Below are positions 44,721 through 53,169 of a stretch of 64,000 bases of DNA, piece by piece (position 1 is the first letter of the stretch; the number at the start of each line of letters is the position of its first letter). Below the pieces are notes generated by a model that worked only from the letters and a program-made list of their open reading frames with translations, did no database searches and was not told the DNA's origin. Source of the stretch: Halorussus rarus (GTDB lineage: Archaea > Halobacteriota > Halobacteria > Halobacteriales > Haladaptataceae); the NCBI RefSeq assembly GCF_003369835.1, contig NZ_QPMJ01000003.1:124001-188000 (forward strand), in the 5' to 3' direction. The position numbers were made by a program, and so were the translations under genes.

Positions 44721-46262
44721 CTACGCGTCGTCGTCCCGGAGCTTGAACTTCTGGACCTTCCCGCTGGGGTTCTTCGGCAGCTCCTCGACGAAGTAGTAGT
44801 CCCGGGGGCGCTTGAAGTCGGCCAGCGCGTCGCCCTCGGTGAGGTAGCGGTCGAGCTCGTCCCGGGAGGCGTCGCCCACGACGTAGGCGACCACGCGCTC
44901 GCCCCACTCGTCGTCGGGCTCGCCGACGACCGCGGCCTCGGCCACGTCCGGGTGCGAGAACAGCGCGTCCTCGACCTCGGTCGGGTAGACGTTCTCGCCG
45001 CCCGAGATGATCATGTCGTCTTTCCGGTCGACGACCCACAGGTAGCCGTCCTCGTCGCGGTAGCCCAGGTCGCCGGTGTAGTACCACTCCGCGCCGTCGG
45101 CCTCGCGGAGCGACTCGGCGGTCGCCTCCGGGCGGTTCCAGTACTCCCGCATCGTGCACGGCCCGGCGATGAGGATCTCGCCGACCTCGCCGCGCTCGAC
45201 CGTCTCGGTCGGGTCCGCGTCGGGCTCGACGACCCGGACCGAGTGGTTGAGCGCGGGCAGGCCCGCGCAGCCCTGCTTCGATAGCTGGTCCTCGGGCGGC
45301 TGGAACACCCCGCAGGGGCCGATCTCGGTCATGCCGTACGCCTGGACGTAGTCCTCGCAGAGCTGGTCCATGCAGTCCTCGAGCACCTGCTCGGGCATCG
45401 GCGCGGCGCCGTAGAGCCCGACCCGGAGCGACGAGACGTCCACGTCCGTCTCCTTGGCGCCCTGCGCGAGCGCGTTCCACACCGTCGGCGCGGCGAACAG
45501 CAGGGTGACGCCGTGGTCCTCGATGGCCCGCAGCGCCTCCGCCGCCTCGAACTCGTGGTGGATGACGTTCGTCGCGCCGCGGGCCACGCGGCTGAACAGC
45601 ATCGCGTGGAGCTCGGCGCAGTGGTACATCGGAAGGATGGTGAGCCCGGTGTCGTGGCGCGTGATGTTCAGCTCGCCGATGCACAGCAGGTTGTGCTCGA
45701 CCATGTCGCGGTGCTCGTGGACGACGCCCTTCGGTCGCCCCGTCGTCCCCGAGGTGTAGATGAACGCGTAGACGTCGTCCTCCGCGACGTCCGCCGTCGG
45801 CGCGTCGGAGCTCCCCTCGTCGAGCAGCGCGTAGAAGTCGTCGGCGTAGTCGGGCGTCTCCCCGTCGATGGCCACGTAGTTCTCGACGGTCGCCAGCTCG
45901 GGCTTCGCGCCCTCGACCGCGTCGCGGGTCGCGGACTCGAAGAGGAGGGTGTGGGCCCCGGCGTCGTTCACGATGAACTCGACCTCGTCGGCGGACAGCC
46001 GGTAGTTCAGCGGCGTGAACACGGCGCCGAGCTTCGCGCACGCGTAGACGGTCACCGCCATCTCCGAGCCGTTGTACAGCACCGTCGCGACCCGGTCGCC
46101 CTTCTCGACGCCGAGGTCGGCGAGCGCGTTCGTGAGCCGGTTGACCCGCTCGTCGAACTCGGCGTAGGTCCACCGCTGGTCCCGCCGCGGGTAGACGATG
46201 GCGTCGCGGTCGGGGTGACGTTCGACGGTCTGTTCCAGGGTGTCACCTATCGTCGGATGCAT
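44721..46262 (-). CDS. acyl-CoA synthetase (AMP-forming)
   Basis: A 513-residue ANL-superfamily ligase that activates a carboxylic acid to its CoA thioester with ATP. The P-loop reads IYTSGTTGRPKGVVHEH (about residues 170-186), followed by YGMTEIGP, the hinge YTGDLGYRDEDGYLWVVDRK and the catalytic Lys region PKNPSGKVQKFKLR near the C-terminus. GENVYPTEVEDALFSH is also typical. The chain preference is unknown. It is convergent with the PaaG-like gene. The ATG at 46262 (MHPTIGDTLEQTVERH) is a normal family start. Confidence 0.92.
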   Translation of the reverse strand: MHPTIGDTLEQTVERHPDRDAIVYPRRDQRWTYAEFDERVNRLTNALADLGVEKGDRVATVLYNGSEMAVTVYACAKLGAVFTPLNYRLSADEVEFIVNDAGAHTLLFESATRDAVEGAKPELATVENYVAIDGETPDYADDFYALLDEGSSDAPTADVAEDDVYAFIYTSGTTGRPKGVVHEHRDMVEHNLLCIGELNITRHDTGLTILPMYHCAELHAMLFSRVARGATNVIHHEFEAAEALRAIEDHGVTLLFAAPTVWNALAQGAKETDVDVSSLRVGLYGAAPMPEQVLEDCMDQLCEDYVQAYGMTEIGPCGVFQPPEDQLSKQGCAGLPALNHSVRVVEPDADPTETVERGEVGEILIAGPCTMREYWNRPEATAESLREADGAEWYYTGDLGYRDEDGYLWVVDRKDDMIISGGENVYPTEVEDALFSHPDVAEAAVVGEPDDEWGERVVAYVVGDASRDELDRYLTEGDALADFKRPRDYYFVEELPKNPSGKVQKFKLRDDDA

Positions 46263-46439
46263 GCTATCGGGTTCTCCACATCGTCTACTAACTTTTGTGG
46301 AGATTCACGCCAAACGATAGTGAATGAAATCGGGTCGGTCCGACGGCACCGGCACGACCGGGCGAGAGTAGCGTCGGCTCCGGACCTGTCAGCTGGCTGC
46401 CGGTGTTTCCTTACGGGAAGCCGTTGCAGTAGTCGACGC

Positions 46440-46868
46440 ATGCCCACGAGACAGGCCGAAACCACGTGGCAAGGCGGCAAAGACGGTAGCGGCGACTTCG
46501 AGACCGAGAGCGGCCAGATAGCGGGGACGTTCCGGTTCCCGACCCGCTTCGAGGACGAGCAGGGAACGAACCCCGAGGAGCTCATCGGCGCGGCCCATTC
46601 GGGCTGCTTCTCGATGCAGCTGACGGCGTTCCTCGAAGAGGAGGGCTACGAGGCCGAGCGCATCCACACGGAGGCCGACGTCCACCTCGAGAAGGCCGAC
46701 GGCGGCGGGTTCGAGATCCCGCGCATCGACCTGACGCTGGAGGCGGAGGTACCCGACGTCGACCAGGACACTTTCGACGAACTCGCCCAGAACGCCAAGG
46801 AGAACTGTCCGGTCTCGAAGGCGCTGGCCGGTCCCGAGATCGCGCTCGACGCGACGCTCCAGAGCTGA
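46440..46868 (+). CDS. OsmC/Ohr family peroxidase
   Basis: The 142-residue protein starts MPTRQAETTWQGGKDGSGDF. It has the two conserved catalytic cysteines: IGAAHSGCFSMQLTAFLEEE and AKENCPVSKALAG. These enzymes reduce organic hydroperoxides in the cytoplasm. The length is standard. Upstream in-frame codons are disfavoured because the sequence becomes Arg-rich. It is the first of two stress- or redox-related genes in tandem. Confidence 0.9.
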   Translation: MPTRQAETTWQGGKDGSGDFETESGQIAGTFRFPTRFEDEQGTNPEELIGAAHSGCFSMQLTAFLEEEGYEAERIHTEADVHLEKADGGGFEIPRIDLTLEAEVPDVDQDTFDELAQNAKENCPVSKALAGPEIALDATLQS

Positions 46869-46923
46869 GCGGGCAACCGGCCGGCCGGAGGGTTGCGGTC
46901 AGCTACGCGCGGACGCCACCTTT

Positions 46924-46949
46924 GCTGTCGAGGTACGCTGTCGAGGTAC
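46924..46949 (+). repeat. perfect 13-bp tandem duplication
   Basis: gctgtcgaggtac occurs twice without a gap in the 247-bp region between the OsmC gene and the quinone oxidoreductase gene. No other gene is supported in that region. It may be a slippage product or a duplicated binding site. Confidence 0.6.
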
Positions 46950-47115
46950 GGGCTGGCGGCCGCGGCGGCCCGTTCGCGTACGGACGCGACGAACTCGCGT
47001 CGAGCGCCGGCCGTCCACCGGCACGTTCCGCTCGCCGAAGGAGTCGCAACTTCGTCCGGGGGTGCGAGTCCGATCGGACACAACGTATACTCCGATGCCG
47101 GTCGTAGTCTGTGGC

Positions 47116-48063
47116 ATGGAAGCGATGGTCATCACTGACTTCGGCGGAACGGACGTCTTCGAGCGACGCGAGGTCGAGAAGCCGACTCCCGGGGCGACCG
47201 AGGTTCTCGTCCGCGTTCACGCCTCGTCGGTCAACCCCGTCGACACCAAGATCCGGCAGGCGGGGTCGTGGGCGGGCATCTCGCCGCCGACGGTGATCGG
47301 GTACGACGTCTCGGGCGTCGTCGAAGCCGTCGGCGAGGAGGTGACGGACTTCGCCGAGGGCGACGAGGTGTTCTACACCCCCGAGATATTCGGCGAGCAG
47401 GGGAGCTTCGCCGAGTACCACGTCGCCGACGAGTCGATCGTCGCGCGAAAGCCCGAGAACCTGTCGCACTCGGAGGCCGCGGCGCTCCCGCTCGCGGCCG
47501 CGACAGCCTGGGAGGCGATCGTCACCCGCGGCGACGTCGACGCGGGCGAGACCGTCCTCGTTCACGGTGCCGGCGGCGTCGGCGCGCACGCCGTCCAGAT
47601 CGCGGCCGCGAGCGGCGCGCAGGTCGTCGCGACGGCGAGCCCCGAGACCGTCGAGCAGACCGAGGAGTTCGGCGCGACCCGCGCGATCGACTACGAGTCC
47701 GAGGACTTCGCCGACGTCGTCGAATCGGAGTTCGACGAACCGGTCGACCTCGTCTTCGACACCGTCGGCGGGGGGACGCTGGCCGAGAGCACCGGCGTCG
47801 TGCGGCCTCACGGCCGGCTGATCACCATCCTCGAACCCGAAGGCGAGTGGGGGTCGGCGTACCAGAAGAACCTCGACGTTCGCATGCTGTTCCTCGAGCG
47901 CGACCGCCGACCGCTCGACGCGCTCCGGCGACTCGCCGAGCGCGGTCACCTCGAGCCGGTGATCGACTCGGTGCTCCCGTTGGCGGAGGTCGCGAAGGCC
48001 CACGAGATGGTCGAGGAGGGCGGACTCACCGGAAAGGTGGTGCTGGACGTCGTCGGTGAGTAG
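47116..48063 (+). CDS. NAD(P)-dependent quinone oxidoreductase (MDR family)
   Basis: A 315-residue zinc-free medium-chain reductase (MEAMVITDFGGTDVFERREV). The N-terminal catalytic domain has SSVNPVDTKIR and VIGYDVSGVVEAVGEEV. The Rossmann domain has VLVHGAGGVGAHAVQIAAAS. There are no structural zinc cysteines, as in QOR-type enzymes. It likely protects against reactive quinones or aldehydes. The ATG at 47116 gives the typical family start, and the upstream in-frame ATG at 47062 adds only non-conserved residues. Confidence 0.9.
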   Translation: MEAMVITDFGGTDVFERREVEKPTPGATEVLVRVHASSVNPVDTKIRQAGSWAGISPPTVIGYDVSGVVEAVGEEVTDFAEGDEVFYTPEIFGEQGSFAEYHVADESIVARKPENLSHSEAAALPLAAATAWEAIVTRGDVDAGETVLVHGAGGVGAHAVQIAAASGAQVVATASPETVEQTEEFGATRAIDYESEDFADVVESEFDEPVDLVFDTVGGGTLAESTGVVRPHGRLITILEPEGEWGSAYQKNLDVRMLFLERDRRPLDALRRLAERGHLEPVIDSVLPLAEVAKAHEMVEEGGLTGKVVLDVVGE

Positions 48064-48167
48064 CGGGGATCGGCGGGACCGGCGGGGTCACCTTCGAGTC
48101 CGTACACGCCGTCCGCGACGCGGCGCGAGGAAAGAACGTTTTAGCCTCGGCCGCTATCCGTCCTACA

Positions 48168-49142
48168 ATGAGCGATTCCGGACCGAAGCAGGTGGACTCT
48201 CCCGAGTACCACCACGAGAACCACACCGCCGCCCAGACCTGCGGGTGGACCGCCAACGCCATGCGCGGCGAGGGGAAGTGTTATAAAAATATTTTCTACG
48301 GCATCGAGTCCCACCGCTGCATCCAGATGACGCCCGTGGTCAAGTGCAACGAGCGGTGCGTCTTCTGCTGGCGGGACCACGCCGGCCACGCCTACGAGCT
48401 GGGCGACGTCGAGTGGGACGACCCCGAGGCGGTCGTCGACGCCAGCATCGACCTCCAGCGCAAGCTGCTGTCGGGGTTCGGCGGCAACGACGAGGTGCCC
48501 CGCGAGCGCTTCGAGGAGTCGATGGAGCCCCGCCACGTCGCCATCAGCCTCGACGGCGAGCCCACCCTCTACCCCTACCTGCCGGAACTCATCGAGGCGT
48601 TCCACGACCGCGACATCACCACCTTCCTCGTCTCGAACGGGACCCGGCCGGAGGTCATCCGGGACTGCGACCCGACGCAGCTCTACGTCAGCGTCGACGC
48701 GCCCGAGCGGGCCACCTTCGACGAGGTGGTGAAGGCGATGGAGGACGACGCCTGGGAGAAGCTGGTCGACACGATGGACGTGCTCGCCGAGAAGGACGAG
48801 ACCCGGACGGTGCTCCGCACCACGCTGGTCGGCGGCCAGAACGTCCACTCGCCCGACTGGTACGCCGGGTTCTACCGGCGCGCCGACCCCGACTTCGTGG
48901 AGCTCAAGTCCTACATGCACGTCGGCGAGTCCCGCGACCGCGTCGCCAGGGAGTCGATGCTCGACCACGAGGACGTCGTCGACTTCGCCGAGCGGATCCA
49001 GGCGCACATGCCCGACCACGAGCACCTCAAGGAGGTGCCGGTCTCGCGGGTCGCGCTGCTGTCGAAGACCGACGACACCTGGGTGCCGAAGCTGCGGAAG
49101 GACAGCGAGTTCTGGGCGCGGGACCCGATGACCGGGGACTGA
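48168..49142 (+). CDS. taw1: 4-demethylwyosine synthase TYW1
   Basis: The radical SAM enzyme builds the tricyclic base of wyosine on tRNA-Phe. The 324-residue protein has CX3CX2C in VVKCNERCVFCWRDHAGHAY, an N-terminal Cys pair region (TCGWTANAMRGEGKCYKNIF) that holds the second cluster, SLDGEPTLYPYLPELI and KSYMHVGESRDR, all TYW1 features. Its TGA abuts the end of the convergent winged-helix gene with no spacer. Confidence 0.95.
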   Translation: MSDSGPKQVDSPEYHHENHTAAQTCGWTANAMRGEGKCYKNIFYGIESHRCIQMTPVVKCNERCVFCWRDHAGHAYELGDVEWDDPEAVVDASIDLQRKLLSGFGGNDEVPRERFEESMEPRHVAISLDGEPTLYPYLPELIEAFHDRDITTFLVSNGTRPEVIRDCDPTQLYVSVDAPERATFDEVVKAMEDDAWEKLVDTMDVLAEKDETRTVLRTTLVGGQNVHSPDWYAGFYRRADPDFVELKSYMHVGESRDRVARESMLDHEDVVDFAERIQAHMPDHEHLKEVPVSRVALLSKTDDTWVPKLRKDSEFWARDPMTGD

Positions 49143-50225
49143 TCAGCTTTCAGCAAGTTTGACTGCTTTCTCGGTCAGGCGATATCGGTAAGCCTGTCTC
49201 CTGAAGATGATCTTATCGTATTCTCCCCTCTTGGTTATCGATTCGCTTCGTTCTATTGCTTCGATAGCTGAGTTTAGCTTTTCGAGAGAGTTCCCTCCTC
49301 GAAGATATGATTCAACTTTCTCTGGCATAATGCTGAATTCCTCTGCAAGGATACTGCGGAGCGTTCTTCCTGCACCGTCTGTTACAGCAATCGCTCCTTC
49401 TTCAGAGAACTGTGACTTTCTAGCGAAGTGGGGTTCTTCATCAATGTGAGCGATGAGCCCCTCAAGATTCTGCTCGACTTCCTCCTCAATTCGACCGTTA
49501 ACAATCTCGTCAGTTCGTTCACTAATCACATAGTAGTCGGGACCCGGCGGTGAGACCTTTTGAACAAGGTCGATTTCAGAAAGATGATTTAGTACCGTTC
49601 CGGGAGTAAAATCAAACTCGATATCTAACTGCGATTCCATCTCACTTCTTTTCAGGCCTTCGTGATCCGGTTCGATTTCTGCTTCGAATAGTGCTCTTAC
49701 TAACTTTACCTGATCATCGACGCTGCGCGTCTTCCCTTTTCTATCCCGGATTTCTTCTTCTACCTCTGGTATGTGCTCACTGTCGGTCGAAAACGTTTCT
49801 CTAACAGTTTTCGGAAGTTCAGGCCGGGGTGCATCTTCGTGACGCTCAATTTTCTCCGACTTCCGGGTGTTCTTGTACAACGCTCGTGCCACTGGTACGC
49901 CACGGAGGTAGTTGTACTCGTGGAGAACCTCGACGCCGTGCTCGGTGAAACCGTAGAACTTCGAGGGAAGGTCCCGCTTGTCCTCGCTCGGCTCGTAGCG
50001 ATACAGGTCCAGAATGCCTGCATCAATGAGGTTGTCGAGCTGATCGCTGATTGCCGCCTTGCTCTTGGGAATCATGTAATCTAGCTCGTCGAGCGACGCG
50101 AGGTGCTTCGGATGGCCGAGGACGTATTGGACGATGAGATGGCGCGTCTCCTGCGAGAGGATATCGAAGATGCGGCGCTGCTCCTCGAACGGCCCGCCCT
50201 TACTTGCCGACGAGCTATCGCTCAT
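49143..50225 (-). CDS. two-domain winged-helix protein in an A/T-richer patch
   Basis: A 360-residue cytoplasmic protein. Residues about 10-100 form an ArsR-like winged helix (EEQRRIFDILSQETRHLIVQ, DYMIPKSKAAISDQLDNLID, YGFTEHGVEVLHEY). A second helical, possibly winged-helix, segment lies around 165-220. The last third is helical, ending RRQAYRYRLTEKAVKLAES. Base composition is clearly lower in G+C than both flanks, suggesting transfer. It is divergent from a TIR-like gene across a 115-bp gap and may regulate it. The ATG at 50225 is preferred over 50267. Confidence 0.8.
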   Translation of the reverse strand: MSDSSSASKGGPFEEQRRIFDILSQETRHLIVQYVLGHPKHLASLDELDYMIPKSKAAISDQLDNLIDAGILDLYRYEPSEDKRDLPSKFYGFTEHGVEVLHEYNYLRGVPVARALYKNTRKSEKIERHEDAPRPELPKTVRETFSTDSEHIPEVEEEIRDRKGKTRSVDDQVKLVRALFEAEIEPDHEGLKRSEMESQLDIEFDFTPGTVLNHLSEIDLVQKVSPPGPDYYVISERTDEIVNGRIEEEVEQNLEGLIAHIDEEPHFARKSQFSEEGAIAVTDGAGRTLRSILAEEFSIMPEKVESYLRGGNSLEKLNSAIEAIERSESITKRGEYDKIIFRRQAYRYRLTEKAVKLAES

Positions 50226-50306
50226 ACGATTTGCTTCGGAGGGATGACGAATAACACTTTTGGTCAACCAATCTGGTTTCTCGTAAAATTCCCATACCAG
50301 TTAGAA

Positions 50307-50316
50307 AGATATAAAC
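50307..50316 (+). promoter_or_regulatory. TATA box of the TIR-like gene
   Basis: agatataaac lies 25-34 bp upstream of the ATG at 50341, fitting a leaderless transcript. The gap to the divergent winged-helix gene is 115 bp, so a regulator bound here could affect both. Confidence 0.65.
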
Positions 50317-50340
50317 GGAGTCAGTACGAGCCTTCGACCA

Positions 50341-51126
50341 ATGGCAGACCCGTCGGTTCCTCCGAACGCGGACGAAATCGAGGCTGCCGTGGACGAAGCC
50401 CTTCACGGCCTCGAACTGGAGCCGCACGAGACGGCGAAGATTCTCGGGTTCGCAAACGAAGAACTATCACATCTCCAGACGCCGGAAACGTCCTACTTCG
50501 TCCTCGGGAGTTACCGAGACCCGTACGTCCGTCGACTGAGAACGGTCGAGAACGAACTGAACAAGCGACTCAATTCGTACGCTTTCGTCATGGGCGAACT
50601 CCGGGAGATTGGGCTCGACCGACTTCCGGAGTTCAGGATTCGGTTCCATCTCCTGGCATCGTACGCTGATTACGTCGTCGGAGTGTACGAGCAGGACGCA
50701 GGCGGCGAGGTGACGGAATTAGGGAAAGTGAGCGAAACGCCGTATTTCGAAAAGTCGTACGTACTTCCCAGGGACTACTGCTGGATGACGGGAGAGAACT
50801 TCAACGGCAAGGTAGACGCCGTTGCCGCTGCGATGGCGATTTCGTACAACGACGATCTCACAGAGGACGAGAAGACGAGCGAACTCGAATCACTGGCCGC
50901 AGAAGCACGGGAGAGCGGAATCGACGTTTCTCGAAATGATCTGGCTAACGCTGTAGAAGAACGCGAAGATGAGGATACGGTGTCTTACAGCTGGGTCCAT
51001 CTCAACGAGTTCCGCCTCTTCGAGTTGCACGATCGGTGTCAGCCGTGGGTCGAAGAGTCAGAACTCCGCGATTCGACGGACATCGTGCCGACACCGAGTA
51101 GCCATCCCGATTGGGAAACAGAGTAG
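50341..51126 (+). CDS. unknown protein with a TIR/deoxyribosyltransferase-like fold
   Basis: A 261-residue soluble protein of no named family. After a helical N-terminus (1-48) the pattern is Rossmann-like: strand [10 protein letters not shown] (51-60), helix [14 protein letters not shown], strand [10 protein letters not shown] (78-87), helix [12 protein letters not shown], strand DYVVGVYEQ (110-118), then [10 protein letters not shown] with Glu at 123 and 126. TIR and nucleoside 2-deoxyribosyltransferase folds share this order and a Glu after the third strand. The C-terminus is acidic and helical. NAD or nucleotide hydrolysis is a hypothesis only. Confidence 0.7.
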   Translation: MADPSVPPNADEIEAAVDEALHGLELEPHETAKILGFANEELSHLQTPETSYFVLGSYRDPYVRRLRTVENELNKRLNSYAFVMGELREIGLDRLPEFRIRFHLLASYADYVVGVYEQDAGGEVTELGKVSETPYFEKSYVLPRDYCWMTGENFNGKVDAVAAAMAISYNDDLTEDEKTSELESLAAEARESGIDVSRNDLANAVEEREDEDTVSYSWVHLNEFRLFELHDRCQPWVEESELRDSTDIVPTPSSHPDWETE

Positions 51127-51154
51127 ACGGCTTTCAAAGTCCGATTTTCGTAGA

Positions 51155-51520
51155 TTAGAGCCGCTCGACCTCCTCCTGGGTCGCCTCGCTCTCGACGTTC
51201 CCCGTGTTCGTCGTCTCGGTCGGCTCGAACAGCAGCACCTCGGCCTCGCCCTCGTCGGCGACCGGCCGGTGCTCGACGCCCGCCGGTACCACCAGCAGCT
51301 CTCCCTCGTCCAGCGTCACGTCGTCCCGGTCCTCGAACTCGATGCGGAGCCGGCCGCGCCGGACCAGGAAGAGTTCGTCGGCCTCGTCGTGACGGTGCCA
51401 GACGAACTCGCCCTCCAGTTTGGCGAGCTTGACCGCCTGCCCGTTGAGCTCCGCCGCGAGCCGGGGCGCCCACTGCTCGTCGAACGAGTCGAACCCGTCG
51501 TCGAGGTTCACCTTCTCCAT
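51155..51520 (-). CDS. cupin domain protein
   Basis: This 121-residue protein starts [20 protein letters not shown]. The cupin metal motif 1 is present as [20 protein letters not shown], with HRH and Glu as ligands. Motif 2 is shown by [20 protein letters not shown], with His. This fits a small mononuclear-metal cupin of unknown substrate. It is divergent from the riboflavin kinase gene. The ATG at 51520 is preferred because upstream in-frame residues are non-conserved. Confidence 0.88.
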   Translation of the reverse strand: MEKVNLDDGFDSFDEQWAPRLAAELNGQAVKLAKLEGEFVWHRHDEADELFLVRRGRLRIEFEDRDDVTLDEGELLVVPAGVEHRPVADEGEAEVLLFEPTETTNTGNVESEATQEEVERL

Positions 51521-51718
51521 ACCCGTCCGGTCGCCCGCGACCGGGAAAGGGCTGTGGTCGGATCGTATCGGCCTCGGTCGAGGGAAAAGAATAGGTGTCA
51601 CCGTCCCCCAGTTCGACATCCGACCGACTCGCCCTGCCACTCCGTCCCACACCGTTCCAATTCTGGGGACCGTACCGCTTCCGTTATGCTTAAACCGCGA
51701 GCGGCCGGAGTGTCGGGT

Positions 51719-52426
51719 ATGTCAGCGACACGGCCGCGCGCCGTCGGCTACGACGAGCTCGCGGCGCTCAAGCTCCTCGCGCTCGACGGCGGGCTCGACG
51801 GGGAGGTCAAGGTCTCCTGCTCGGGGCTCGCCGACCGGCTCGACGCCTCCAACCAGACCGCCTCGCGGCGGCTCCAGCAGCTCGACGAGGCCGGGCTGGT
51901 CGAGCGCGAGATGGTCAGCGACGGCCAGTGGGTCTCCGTCACCGAGGACGGCGAGTGGTCGCTCAAGCGCGAGTACGAGGACTACCGCCGCATCTTCGAG
52001 ACGCCCGCGGGGATCGACCTGACCGGCGTCGTCACCAGCGGAATGGGCGAGGGCCGCCACTACATCTCGCTGCCGGGCTACATGGAGCAGTTCGAGGACC
52101 GGCTGGGCTACGAGCCGTTCCTCGGCACGCTCAACGTCGAGCTCTCCGACGAGAGCGTCCGGGCCCGGTCGGCGATGGAGGCGCTCGACCCGGTCCACAT
52201 CGACGGCTGGGAGGACGACGACCGGACCTACGGTCCGGCGGTCTGCTACCCCGCGGTGGTCGAGACCCGGGACGGAGAGGTGTTCGAGCGGGCCCACACC
52301 ATCGCGCCCGAGCGCACCCACCACGACGAGGACCAACTGGAGGTCATCGCGCCCGTCAAGCTCCGCGAGGAACTGGGGCTCGAGGACGGCGACCACGTGA
52401 CCGTCCACGTCGAGGAGAAAGCATGA
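51719..52426 (+). CDS. rbkR: CTP-dependent riboflavin kinase with N-terminal HTH (RbkR)
   Basis: The 235-residue protein joins a winged helix (about residues 1-90: [40 protein letters not shown]) to an archaeal CTP-dependent riboflavin kinase domain ([45 protein letters not shown]-like end). RbkR is known in archaea as a bifunctional enzyme and repressor of riboflavin genes. It makes FMN and represses in response to it. It overlaps ribB by 4 bp. A TATA-like tatgcttaaa lies about 25-35 bp upstream. Confidence 0.93.
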   Translation: MSATRPRAVGYDELAALKLLALDGGLDGEVKVSCSGLADRLDASNQTASRRLQQLDEAGLVEREMVSDGQWVSVTEDGEWSLKREYEDYRRIFETPAGIDLTGVVTSGMGEGRHYISLPGYMEQFEDRLGYEPFLGTLNVELSDESVRARSAMEALDPVHIDGWEDDDRTYGPAVCYPAVVETRDGEVFERAHTIAPERTHHDEDQLEVIAPVKLREELGLEDGDHVTVHVEEKA

Positions 52427-53079
52427 GCCAGGCCGCTGCGGGCGTCGAGGCCGCGGTCGAGGCGTTCCGCGAGGGGTCGCCCGTGCTGGTCCACGACGCC
52501 GCCGACCGCGAGGGCGAGACCGACCTCATCTACCCGGCGGGCGCGGTCGCCCCCGAGGACGTCTCGCGCATGCGCAACAACGCCGGCGGCCTCGTCTGCG
52601 TCGCGCTCGCAGACGAGGTGGCGGATGCCTTCGGACTTCCCTTCCTGGAGGACGCGCTCGACCACCCCGCGAGCGCGGCCCACGACCTGGGCTACGACGA
52701 GCGCTCGTCGTTCTCGCTCCCGGTCAACCACCGCGACACCTACACCGGCATCACCGACGAGGACCGCGCGACGACAATCGCGGAGTTAGCCGAGGCGGCC
52801 GCGGACCCCGACGCGACCGACTTCGCCGAGGAGTTCCGCGCGCCGGGCCACGTCCACCTGCTGCGGGCCGCCCCGGACCTGCTCGCCGACCGCGAGGGCC
52901 ACACCGAACTCGGCATCGCGCTGGCCGCGGCCGCCGACCGCGAGCCCGCGGTCGTGGTCTGCGAGATGCTCGACGACGAGTCCGGCGAGGCGCTCGCGCC
53001 CGCCGACGCGCGCGCCTACGCCGAGCGCCACGGCTTCCCGTACCTGGAGGGCGCCGACCTCATCGAGCGCCTCGGCTGA
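52423..53079 (+). CDS. ribB: 3,4-dihydroxy-2-butanone 4-phosphate synthase
   Basis: The enzyme turns ribulose 5-phosphate into the four-carbon unit of riboflavin. The 218-residue protein has the acidic active-site motif [16 protein letters not shown] (about residues 24-39), then [32 protein letters not shown] and [10 protein letters not shown], with late HTELG, all expected. The start overlaps the rbkR stop (ATGA), so translation is coupled. The pair is therefore expected to respond to FMN through RbkR. Confidence 0.94.
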   Translation: MSQAAAGVEAAVEAFREGSPVLVHDAADREGETDLIYPAGAVAPEDVSRMRNNAGGLVCVALADEVADAFGLPFLEDALDHPASAAHDLGYDERSSFSLPVNHRDTYTGITDEDRATTIAELAEAAADPDATDFAEEFRAPGHVHLLRAAPDLLADREGHTELGIALAAAADREPAVVVCEMLDDESGEALAPADARAYAERHGFPYLEGADLIERLG

Positions 53080-53169
53080 CGGAATCGAGGCCCCGGCCTC
53101 CTTTCTCCGGGTTCGTTCTCCTCCGGATCCGTCAGCAATCGCACAGCGACGCCGCTCGGGGCCGTTCGC

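Noticed and set aside
46869-47115. Regulatory array suggested by the 13-bp tandem repeat
   Set aside because: Only two units exist and no further copy occurs nearby. Slippage is the simpler explanation, so I list only the repeat.
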